Positions 6,167 to 12,791 of a stretch of 13,303 bases of DNA are shown here, piece after piece. The notes below the pieces were generated by a model. That model did not search any database. It saw only the letters and a program-made list of their open reading frames with translations, and was not told where the DNA came from. The DNA is from WYZ-LMO8 sp964586135. Lineage in GTDB: Archaea; Thermoproteota; Methanomethylicia; Nezhaarchaeales; WYZ-LMO8. Position 1 is the stretch's first letter. Every line of letters starts with the position of its first letter. Made by a program: the position numbers and the translations under genes. The DNA is taken from positions 1-13,303 of the forward strand of contig CAZPGS010000020.1 in the NCBI GenBank assembly GCA_964586135.1. Reading direction: 5' to 3'.

Positions 6167-8548
6167 ATGTTCCAGCGCGAGGAGGCGTCGAACCGCAAGG
6201 ACTCGAGGAAGGTTTTGCTCTTCGTATGCAGGTGCGGGACCAACATAGCCGGAGTGGTGGACGTAGAGAAGGTTGTCAAGCACTTCTCTGGGAGAGGGGG
6301 GATTGTCGTCAGGGACCAAGAGCACTGCTGTAGCGACGAGGGGATTAGGAGGATAAGGGAGGCGATAAGGGAAGAGGAGGCCGATAGGCTCGTAATAGCG
6401 TGTTGCACTCCGTCGCTCCACGGGGAGCTATTTAGGAGGGTGGCCGAAGAGGCCGGCTTGAACAGGGGCTTCGTGGAGATAGTGAACGTAAGGGAGCAGT
6501 GCTCGTGGGTCCACTACCATGACCCCGAGATGGCCACCAACAAGGCGATGGACCTCATAGAGATGGCCTTAGCAGCGGTGTCGCGCGCTCCGCCAGCCAA
6601 GGTGGTCAAGGTGCCCGTAGAGCGGTCCGTCCTGATAATAGGCGGAGGAGTCGCCGGAGTCACGGCGGCCCTCTCGTTGGCGGAGATGGGCTTCAAGGTC
6701 TACTTGGTGGAGAGGGAGGGCTTCATCGGGGGACACATGGCCAAGTGGGACAAGGTGTACCCGACGCTCGACTGTAGCATATGCGTCTTGGGGCCCCAGC
6801 TGTCCAAGGCGTACAACCACCCCAACATAGAGGTCTTGACCTTGAGCGAGGTCAGGTCGGTGAGGGGCTTCCCGGGCAACTACGAGGTCGAGGTGTTGAA
6901 GAGGGCCAGGTACGTGGACGAGAAGCTCTGCAACGGGTGCAATAAGTGCCTCGATGTCTGCCCGATACAGCTCCCCAACGAGTACAACTACGGCATTGGA
7001 TTTAGATCGGCGGTCGTAAAGCCGTACCCCGAGGCCGTACCCCAAGCCCCGTACATAGACTTGAAGCACTGCATCGGGTGCTACTGCTGCGTCGGGGTCT
7101 GCGACCCCAAGGCCATAAACTTCAAGGAGGAGGACAAGGTCGTCAAGCTCAAGGTCGGGGCAATAGTGGTGGCCGTGGGCTTCAAGCCCTTTGACCCCAA
7201 GGTCCTCGAGGAGTACGGCTACGGCAAGGTGCCAGACGTCATCACTAGCGCCGAGTACGAGAGGCTCCTGAACAGCTCGGGGCCCACGAGGGGAAGGGTC
7301 GTCAGGGTATCGGACGGGAGCGAGCCCAAGAAGATAGCCTTCATACAGTGCGTCGGTAGCAGGAGCGACAGGATAGGCCGCAGGTACTGTAGCAGGGTGT
7401 GCTGCAACAACGCAATAAAGCAGGCCATTCAGACGAAGCTCATGATCCCCGACGCCGACGTCAAGATATTCTACGTGGACGTGAGGGCGACGGGGAAGCT
7501 CGCCGAAGAGGCCTACAGGCGGGCAATGGACATGGGGATCAACTTCGTCAAGGCGAGGGTGGGCGAGCTGAAGAGGGCGAGGAGCGGTAGGGTGAAGATG
7601 TTCTACGAGGACACCTTGAGCTGCGAGTTCGTGGAGGAAGAGTTCGACTTAGTGGTCTTGAGCGTGGGGATGGAGTCCCCAGAGGGCCTCAAGGACTTGG
7701 CCTCGATGCTGGGGGTGCCTCTGAGCGAGGACGGGTTCCTCTCGGAGTACCACCTCAAGCTGAACCCGGCCGACACCTTCATTAAGGGGATCTACCTGGC
7801 TGGCGCTTGCTCGGGCCCCAAGGACATAACCGAGACAGTGACCCAAGCCGGCCTAGCGGCATCGAGGGTCGCGGAGCTCTTGGGGAAGGGAGAGGTCGAG
7901 CTCGAAGTGCACGCCCCAACCATCGACAGGGCCAAGTGCAAGCTGTGCTTCAACTGCGCCCGCGCGTGCCCCTTCGGCGCGCTGAAGGTCGGCAAGGGGG
8001 TCGTGGAGGTCGATGAGATAGCGTGCAGGGGGTGCGGTGCTTGCGCGGCCGCGTGCCCGACGAGGGCACTAGTCCCTTCGGGCTACTTGAGCGACGAGCA
8101 GATATCGGCCATGTTGAGGGCGCTGCTATCGAGGAAGAGCGAGTACCCCTTGCTAGTCGCGTTCATGTGTATGTGGTGCGGCTACGCCGCGGCCGACAAC
8201 GCAGGCCTAAACAAGATGCTATACCCCACGAACGTCAGGATAATCAGGGTCCCCTGCGCCGTGAGGGTCTCCCCGCAGCACGTCCTAGAGGCCTTTAGGC
8301 TGGGGGCCGATGGTGTGATGATAGTGGGCTGCCGTGAGCAAGATTGCCACTACAGGGTCGGGAGGGTTAGGGCCAACGAGAGGGTTAGGGCCCTCAAGGA
8401 GCTCTTGAAGGAGGTCGGCGTAAACCCAGAGAGGCTGCTGATCGACGGAGTGGCTGCATCGGAAGGCAAGAAGGTGGTCGAGCTTGTGAGGTCGTTTACG
8501 GAGAAGGTGACCGGGCTCGGGCCCATAGGCTCGGAGTTTGAGGTGTAG
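6167..8548 (+). CDS. hdrA: HdrA-MvhD fusion, flavin-based electron-bifurcating subunit
   Basis: A 793-residue soluble flavoprotein. HdrA splits electron pairs at its FAD, sending one toward ferredoxin and one toward the disulfide site in HdrB. Seen in order: N-terminal domain with C21/C23, C54-C55 and C79-C80; FAD-binding GGGVAG (159-164); LDCSIC (C203, C206); inserted ferredoxin clusters C255/258/261/265 and C302/305/308/312; IQCVGSR with YCSRVCC (C395, C408, C412, C413); GIYLAGACSGPKDI; C-terminal ferredoxin clusters C591/594/597/601 and C620/623/626/630. From about 660 a full MvhD domain follows, with C668/C671, C697, C722 and C727-His, ligands of its [2Fe-2S] cluster. HdrA alone is about 650 residues, so this is a genuine fusion, also known for some methanogen and bacterial HdrA. 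It follows fwdB by 10 bases. Confidence 0.95.
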   Translation: MFQREEASNRKDSRKVLLFVCRCGTNIAGVVDVEKVVKHFSGRGGIVVRDQEHCCSDEGIRRIREAIREEEADRLVIACCTPSLHGELFRRVAEEAGLNRGFVEIVNVREQCSWVHYHDPEMATNKAMDLIEMALAAVSRAPPAKVVKVPVERSVLIIGGGVAGVTAALSLAEMGFKVYLVEREGFIGGHMAKWDKVYPTLDCSICVLGPQLSKAYNHPNIEVLTLSEVRSVRGFPGNYEVEVLKRARYVDEKLCNGCNKCLDVCPIQLPNEYNYGIGFRSAVVKPYPEAVPQAPYIDLKHCIGCYCCVGVCDPKAINFKEEDKVVKLKVGAIVVAVGFKPFDPKVLEEYGYGKVPDVITSAEYERLLNSSGPTRGRVVRVSDGSEPKKIAFIQCVGSRSDRIGRRYCSRVCCNNAIKQAIQTKLMIPDADVKIFYVDVRATGKLAEEAYRRAMDMGINFVKARVGELKRARSGRVKMFYEDTLSCEFVEEEFDLVVLSVGMESPEGLKDLASMLGVPLSEDGFLSEYHLKLNPADTFIKGIYLAGACSGPKDITETVTQAGLAASRVAELLGKGEVELEVHAPTIDRAKCKLCFNCARACPFGALKVGKGVVEVDEIACRGCGACAAACPTRALVPSGYLSDEQISAMLRALLSRKSEYPLLVAFMCMWCGYAAADNAGLNKMLYPTNVRIIRVPCAVRVSPQHVLEAFRLGADGVMIVGCREQDCHYRVGRVRANERVRALKELLKEVGVNPERLLIDGVAASEGKKVVELVRSFTEKVTGLGPIGSEFEV

Positions 8549-8551
8549 GTC

Positions 8552-9856
8552 TTGCAGTCCTTCAAGCCAGCGATGGAGGTCGAGGTAGGGGAAGAGGCCC
8601 TGAGCTATAAGTGGAAGGCCCCGGTCTTGGAGAAGAAGCTCGTCTACGACGTCCGCAAGTGCTTTGGCTGCGGCCTCTGCGAGGCCGTGTGCCCCGTGAA
8701 GGCGATATCCATGGGTCCTGTTAGGGAAATAGCGTCCGGAAGGATCGAGGCCCCCTACATAATAATCGACGAGACCAAGTGCGTCGTCTGCCCGCTCTGC
8801 TCCTCCATATGTCCCTCAGGGGCCTTGAGGATAGAGGTGCCGTCGGACTTCGAGCACCCGAGGGTCAAGGGGCGCATAGAGGTGCGGCGGGACAAGTGCA
8901 TCCCGTGCCTGCTTTGCGAGAAGGTGTGCCCCAAAAAGGCCGTAAAGGCCAATGTCTCGGTCAGGAAGAAGGAGGACCTCGTCAAGTACCTCAGAGAGGG
9001 AGAGGCTTGGGCCAAGGGGAGGATAAGCATACACGTCGACAAGTGTTGCTTCTGCGGCCTTTGCGAGCTCCTTTGCGATGCGATAAAAATAGAGTGGGCA
9101 GATCCTCGGCCCCCTGACTTCAGGCCGGGGCTTTCGATAACCGTCGACGAGAAGAAGTGCGATTACTGCGGCCTTTGCGAGAGGATCTGCCCCGTGAGGG
9201 CGATAGAGGTCGAGTGCACGGAGTCGGCGCCCAGGGAGGTGGGGGAGCCCAAGGTAGAGGGCTCGATAGAGGTCGGCGAGGATTGCGTCTGGTGCGGGCT
9301 CTGCAGCAAGGTGTGCCCGGTGCAGGCCATCGATGTGGAGAAGCCGTTCGAGGGGGACGCCTACATGATAGAGCCGAACGAGTGCGACCCCTCGGGTTGC
9401 AAGAACTGCATCAACATATGCCCGACGAAGGTGGTCTACGTCGCCAAGCCCCCGTCGAAGGAGAAGATGCTCTTCGTGAAGGACTACTGCATATTCTGTG
9501 GAGCTTGCGAGAAGTCGTGTCCCGTGGATGCCATCAAGGTGGTCAGGAATGGAATGAGGGTTGAGGGCTCGAGATCTCCTTGGCTCGAGATGAGTCACGA
9601 GCACTTCAAGAGAGTCCTATGGGGCTACAGGCCCCTCAAGCCGAGCATCTACCACAGGCTCATCGAGGTGAAGGAGGCGCTAGTCCCCCTTCCACAACCT
9701 CAGCCCGTCCCTCCACCTCCGAGGGGATTCGCTAAAGCTGTTGAGGGGATCGACAAGGTCTTGGGGTTGCTATCCAGCGTGCCGGGGAGGGTCCTCTTCG
9801 AGCGCCGTGAGGTCGATAAATTGCTCTTGAGGCTAAGAGGTGAAGAGGGTGGCTAG
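8552..9856 (+). CDS. fwdF: Polyferredoxin FwdF with eight [4Fe-4S] motifs and a C-terminal extension
   Basis: A 434-residue polyferredoxin; in methanogens FwdF forms the wire between Fwd active sites and the Hdr complex. I count eight motifs, beginning at C37 (KCFGCGLCEAVCP), about C77, about C114, C165, about C206, about C248, C278 and C313. Motif 4 (C165/168/171/175) lacks the usual proline and is shortened after the last cysteine (LLCDAIKI). Motif 7 has a four-residue first gap (C278-x4-C283). After the last motif comes an unusual tail of about 90 residues: a WLEMSHEHFKRVLWG segment, a proline-rich linker (378-391, LPQPQPVPPPP) and a terminal amphipathic region, perhaps a tether or docking element. 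Start TTG 8552 is supported by GAGGTG six bases upstream. Its end overlaps the convergent fwdD by 24 bases. Confidence 0.92.
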   Translation: MQSFKPAMEVEVGEEALSYKWKAPVLEKKLVYDVRKCFGCGLCEAVCPVKAISMGPVREIASGRIEAPYIIIDETKCVVCPLCSSICPSGALRIEVPSDFEHPRVKGRIEVRRDKCIPCLLCEKVCPKKAVKANVSVRKKEDLVKYLREGEAWAKGRISIHVDKCCFCGLCELLCDAIKIEWADPRPPDFRPGLSITVDEKKCDYCGLCERICPVRAIEVECTESAPREVGEPKVEGSIEVGEDCVWCGLCSKVCPVQAIDVEKPFEGDAYMIEPNECDPSGCKNCINICPTKVVYVAKPPSKEKMLFVKDYCIFCGACEKSCPVDAIKVVRNGMRVEGSRSPWLEMSHEHFKRVLWGYRPLKPSIYHRLIEVKEALVPLPQPQPVPPPPRGFAKAVEGIDKVLGLLSSVPGRVLFERREVDKLLLRLRGEEGG

Positions 9857-10189
9857 GCTCGTTGGCTCCCCGCTCGACTTGGAGACTTGGACCCTTATCA
9901 CCGAGGGTCGCTCGCTAGGCCCGAAAAGGGCCATCGCGTGCGGCGCGGGTGGCATGAAGGCTAGGCCCCTCTTGACGTCGCTCCTTATCCTCGCCCGAAC
10001 CTTCACAGAGCCCTGTCGAGAGGACACCTCCACGACATCGCCCTCTCTCACCCCTATGGAGGAGGCGTCATCTTGGCTTAGGTATATCGTAGCCGATTCC
10101 CTGAAGTACTCCTCGCTTAAGGATCCCAACCGCTTGGCCTTCTCGAAGTCGTGGAAGCTCTCTAGGACCAGGTTAAGCTCTGGCTTCAT
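9833..10189 (-). CDS. fwdD: Formylmethanofuran dehydrogenase subunit D (pterin-dinucleotide-binding)
   Basis: A 118-residue protein equal to the small molybdopterin-dinucleotide-binding subunit that completes the active site of FwdB. Seen: KLNLVLES-type start (PELNLVLESFHDFEKA), KRLGSLSEEYFRESATIYLS, GVREGDVVEVSSRQGSVKV (about 46-64, the family barrel) and the phosphate/pterin-facing FMPPAPHAMALFGPS (about 78-92), which corresponds to the GPWAN region of methanogen FwdD. The end is divergent and a little short. It is oddly placed: on the strand opposite to all its partners, between fwdF and hdrC, converging with fwdF (24-base overlap) and diverging from hdrC (20 bases apart). It would therefore need its own promoter, probably the AT-rich site inside the start of hdrC. 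The antisense frame here has no recognisable product. Confidence 0.85.
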   Translation of the reverse strand: MKPELNLVLESFHDFEKAKRLGSLSEEYFRESATIYLSQDDASSIGVREGDVVEVSSRQGSVKVRARIRSDVKRGLAFMPPAPHAMALFGPSERPSVIRVQVSKSSGEPTSLATLFTS

Positions 10190-10230
10190 GACGAGCTCGA
10201 TTAGAAGGGGTGGTGACCATAGATAAGCTT
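10170..10230. promoter_or_regulatory. Overlapping divergent promoters of fwdD (minus) and hdrCB (plus), candidate
   Basis: For the minus strand, AAGCTTATCT (10230 to 10221) lies about 36 bases before fwdD ATG 10189. For the plus strand, GGTTAAGCT (10171-10179) lies about 35 bases before GTG 10210. Each would sit inside the coding start of the opposite gene, so the two units could interfere with each other. These are weak matches judged by eye. The plus-strand motif GGGGTGGTGA at 10207-10216 acts as Shine-Dalgarno or overlaps the tandem GTG starts. Confidence 0.3.
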
Positions 10231-10698
10231 TCCTCGGAGCTAAACAAGTGCGTTCAATGCGGCACCTGCACCTCTGCTTGCGCTGTCTCTAGAGCGACTA
10301 AGAGGTTCAACCCTCGCTTACTGGTCTACGAGGCCAAGAAGGGTCTGATAACCGAGCGCGAGGACATATGGCTCTGCTTGGACTGCCACATCTGCGAGGC
10401 CAGATGCCCCAACTCGGTCAAGATTTCGGACCTAATACTCGACGCCAGGAGGAAGGTCTTGGAGAAGCACGGCGAGGACAGAGTCCTAGAGTTCTACTCG
10501 AGCTTGGTCAAGGCCCTGCTCGACATCGGCGTGATAGCCTTGGTCACCAGCAGTAGGGTCGAGGACTTCAAGTCGGAGAGCGGTCTGAACATCCCGACGC
10601 TGACTGAGCCCCTGAAGTCGGAGCTCCACGAGTTCTTAAAGAAGATTAGTTTAGAGGCCAGGCTGAGAGAGGTTATGGGGATTGAAAGGGAGCGATAG
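10210..10698 (+). CDS. hdrC: Heterodisulfide reductase subunit C
   Basis: HdrC is the small two-cluster ferredoxin subunit that carries electrons from HdrA to HdrB. This 162-residue protein has both [4Fe-4S] motifs: KCVQCGTCTSACAV (C14, C17, C20, C24) and LCLDCHICEARCPNSV (C56, C59, C62, C66), with the family RFNPRLLVYEAKKGL segment between. The C-terminal half is mostly helical and less conserved. Start is one of two adjacent GTG codons (10210 or 10213). It overlaps hdrB by 17 bases, so the two are translationally coupled. Unlike the four genes before it, it is separated from the island by the antisense fwdD gene, so hdrCB may be a second transcript or a read-through product. Confidence 0.92.
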   Translation: MVTIDKLSSELNKCVQCGTCTSACAVSRATKRFNPRLLVYEAKKGLITEREDIWLCLDCHICEARCPNSVKISDLILDARRKVLEKHGEDRVLEFYSSLVKALLDIGVIALVTSSRVEDFKSESGLNIPTLTEPLKSELHEFLKKISLEARLREVMGIERER

Positions 10699-11542
10699 CA
10701 TAAAAGAGATCGTCCTCTACCCGGGCTGCGTCTCCCTCAACAAGTACCCCGGGATCGTGAAGTCATCGATCGAGGTGTTAAAGCTCCTAAACATTAAAGT
10801 CAGGCTTCCAACGAGCATGCTGTGTTGCTCACGCCCGCTCGAGAGGTTAGGGATTATAGAAGAAGAGCATACGAGAGCTCTCGCCCACTTCAACATGGCC
10901 AAGCTCATGGGCAACCCCGACGAGATCGTGGTGGTGTGCAATGGCTGCTATCTAGCATTTCGCAGAGCGCTCGAGGCCGACGATCTTAAAAAGGACAGGG
11001 AGGTCAGGGCCAAGTGCTCCCACATAGCTGAGATCACATGGCGCAACAGGCGCTATCTCGCCGAGAAGGTGAAGGTCAAGCTAGATAAGTTGAAGGTCGC
11101 CGTCCACGTGGGCTGCCACTACCTCTTTTACCCTCACGGCGACATCATAAAGGGAGAGGAGGGAGAGGACATCTTAGAGGACATAGCCCTCGCGTTTAGC
11201 GCTAGCGTGGTCGACTACGAAGAGAGGCGGAGCTGCTGCGGGGGGACCATCGTCAAGTGGTTCAGAACGGTCTCTTCCTCCATATCTAGGAGGAAGTTGG
11301 AGAGCATAATAGAGGTAGGGGCTAACGTTATCCTGACCATGTGCCCCTATTGCTTGAGGACGTTCGATAGGGTCCAGCAGAGGCTCAAGAAGCTCAAGAA
11401 GATTGAGAAGATCGTGCCGACGCTCCACGTCTCCCAGTTCGTTGCCACAGCCTTGGGCTTCGACCCATTGAAGGTCGCGGGGCTCCACTTACAAGTGCCA
11501 GCCCAGGAGCTCGAGGCCTTACTCAAGCTCTTGGGCTCTTAA
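10682..11542 (+). CDS. hdrB: Heterodisulfide reductase subunit B (catalytic, two CCG domains)
   Basis: HdrB reduces a disulfide (CoM-S-S-CoB in methanogens) at two non-cubane [4Fe-4S] clusters. In this 286-residue protein both CCG domains are intact: first YPGC (C16), MLCC (C48-C49), CNGC (C86, C89); second HVGC (C145), SCCGG (C185-C186), CPYC (C221, C224). All cluster ligands are therefore present, implying an active enzyme, although the physiological disulfide cannot be read from sequence and need not be the methanogenic one. There is no membrane segment and no HdrE-type partner, so this is the soluble HdrABC type. Start TTG 10682 lies inside hdrC, with a GAGAGGT Shine-Dalgarno-like motif about eight bases upstream. 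Its TAA overlaps the stop of the converging THUMP gene by 4 bases. Confidence 0.95.
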   Translation: MKGSDSIKEIVLYPGCVSLNKYPGIVKSSIEVLKLLNIKVRLPTSMLCCSRPLERLGIIEEEHTRALAHFNMAKLMGNPDEIVVVCNGCYLAFRRALEADDLKKDREVRAKCSHIAEITWRNRRYLAEKVKVKLDKLKVAVHVGCHYLFYPHGDIIKGEEGEDILEDIALAFSASVVDYEERRSCCGGTIVKWFRTVSSSISRRKLESIIEVGANVILTMCPYCLRTFDRVQQRLKKLKKIEKIVPTLHVSQFVATALGFDPLKVAGLHLQVPAQELEALLKLLGS

Positions 11543-12615
11543 CAGTCGCTCTGACTCTCTAGGCCCTCTACCTCCTGTTGGAGCAGCGAGGCCAAGGCTA
11601 TGATGGCGCTCGAGGCGGCGAAGTCTGTCGCTATCGTGACGCCGGGGCACAGGTCCACGACCGCTGAGGCGAACCTGAAGACGCCCTTCGGTATGCCCTC
11701 TCTCGAGCCCACCAAGACGTTGACCCTCTTGCCGCTTAACAAAAGCGACTTGAGCCTGTCGCCTCTCGAGCCCACGTAGTCCCCCTCGGGCTCGAAGACT
11801 ATTATCACCTCGCTGGACCTCTCCCTGACCAGCTGGAAGAGGTCTTGGACTAGGACCGGGACCTTGTAGACCTCTCTGCCGTAGATCTTGCGCTGTATCT
11901 CGTACCTAGTCCTTATGCCCTCGTAGACCCCGTCTATGAAGTCTCTGAGCTGCTTGGCGTCGACGGACCCCATGATGGCTATGACCAGCTCACCGACCTC
12001 GAACGTCTGCACGGCCCTGCCTATCCTCACCCCCATGGTCCTGGAAGCCTCCTCGTCCCCTAGATACGGCAACTGGACGACGGACATCCTCCTCAGGAAC
12101 CTGAGGACCGGCCTCTTCTGGGGGGTCAGCTTCTTGTACTCCTCGCTCCCGGGGTAAAGGGCCACGTAGGCCCTATCGCCCACTACCTCTATGGCCACGA
12201 CCTTGTCAGGCCTGTCCAAGTTCACGGAGGCCCCCGTCGCCTCCTTGACTAAGGCGCCCACGGCGACGTTCACGTCTATGCTGGTGAAGTTGTGTCTCCC
12301 ACGCCTCGTAGTCCTGACGGCGAAGGTCTCGTCGGGCCCTATGAGGCCCCTCACGGCCTCTACGGCGACGGAGGCTATTTCCCTTAGATCGGCCCTGCAC
12401 TCGGCTATGGACTTGATAGCCCTCTCCACCTCGACGACCTCTTCATTGATCCTCTTCAGCAGCTCCTCCTCATTCGGCGCTTCGACCAAGATGAGCCCCG
12501 CGAACCCTTGGGGGGATGGTTGGACCTCGGCCTCTGGGCAGAGCTCCTTTATCCTAGCCGCTGCGACCTTCTCCATGCCCAGCAAGGTCTTGGCTACTAT
12601 CACGCCTATCGCCAA
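11539..12615 (-). CDS. THUMP domain plus SPOUT-like predicted RNA methyltransferase
   Basis: A 358-residue archaeal protein. The N-terminal half has the THUMP-type arrangement: KTLLGMEKVAAARIKEL start, a strand-helix array, then ETFAVRTTRRGRHNFTSIDVN and VNLDRPDKVVAIEVVGDRAYV (about 100-170), a pattern shared by THUMP domains that grip tRNA. The C-terminal part (about 285-345) reads VNVLVGSREGIPKGVF, VVDLCPGVTIATDFAAS and a final helix, resembling the knotted SAM-binding end of SPOUT methylases. I place it near the archaeal COG1818-type proteins; modified position and substrate are unknown. Start TTG 12615 is chosen for family length and because a TATA box lies 30 bases upstream, giving a nearly leaderless mRNA. 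It converges on hdrB with a shared TTAA containing both stops. Confidence 0.75.
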   Translation of the reverse strand: MAIGVIVAKTLLGMEKVAAARIKELCPEAEVQPSPQGFAGLILVEAPNEEELLKRINEEVVEVERAIKSIAECRADLREIASVAVEAVRGLIGPDETFAVRTTRRGRHNFTSIDVNVAVGALVKEATGASVNLDRPDKVVAIEVVGDRAYVALYPGSEEYKKLTPQKRPVLRFLRRMSVVQLPYLGDEEASRTMGVRIGRAVQTFEVGELVIAIMGSVDAKQLRDFIDGVYEGIRTRYEIQRKIYGREVYKVPVLVQDLFQLVRERSSEVIIVFEPEGDYVGSRGDRLKSLLLSGKRVNVLVGSREGIPKGVFRFASAVVDLCPGVTIATDFAASSAIIALASLLQQEVEGLESQSDC

Positions 12616-12640
12616 ACCTTATAGCTCGGGACTCCAAATG

Positions 12641-12648
12641 GCTTTATC
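12641..12648 (-). promoter_or_regulatory. TATA box of the THUMP-SPOUT gene
   Basis: On the minus strand this reads GATAAAGC, centred 30 bases before the TTG start at 12615. It shares TAAAGCCA with the promoter of the VIT1-like gene at 1981-1988, at the same distance from a TTG start. A second AT-rich CTATAAGG lies only 5-12 bases before the start and is too close to be the TATA box. Confidence 0.5.
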
Positions 12649-12665
12649 GGGCTGTGAGCTAGCAT

Positions 12666-12742
12666 GCCGCGCCTGATGAGTGATGAGGCCTTCAATATGC
12701 GAGCCCGCTCTCGTGGTCAGACCACGATCAACTGAGCGCGCA
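12666..12742 (+). ncRNA. Weak candidate C/D-box guide RNA
   Basis: In the 176-base gap between the two minus-strand genes, the plus strand has GCGC followed by C-box-like CTGATGA (12673-12679; a second, GTGATGA, at 12680-12686) and, 45-50 bases on, a D box CTGA (12732-12735) followed by GCGC (12736-12739). The GCGC arms can form the terminal stem of a kink-turn. A degraded C'-like GTGGTCA (12713-12719) sits exactly 12 bases before the D box, but no clear D' box is seen and the region also contains a strong palindrome that would compete. Chance occurrence is quite possible. Confidence 0.2.
12711..12727. repeat. 17-base palindrome (8-base arms around one A), operator-like
   Basis: TCGTGGTC-A-GACCACGA is perfectly symmetric around position 12719. 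It lies about 65 bases upstream of the THUMP-SPOUT TATA box and about 65 bases after the stop of the radical SAM gene. As DNA it fits a dimeric regulator site; as RNA it would make a 7-pair hairpin. No T-run follows on either strand, which argues against a terminator. Confidence 0.45.
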
Positions 12743-12791
12743 ACCCTCGAGCGTGGCTCCGCGTCCTCTGTGACGTCGGGTCTTAAGCTGA

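Noticed and set aside
8816..9604. 262-residue minus-strand open frame opposite fwdF
   Set aside because: Leu/Arg/His-rich composition typical of an antisense frame of a GC-rich gene; no domain seen, while the plus strand encodes eight perfect ferredoxin motifs.
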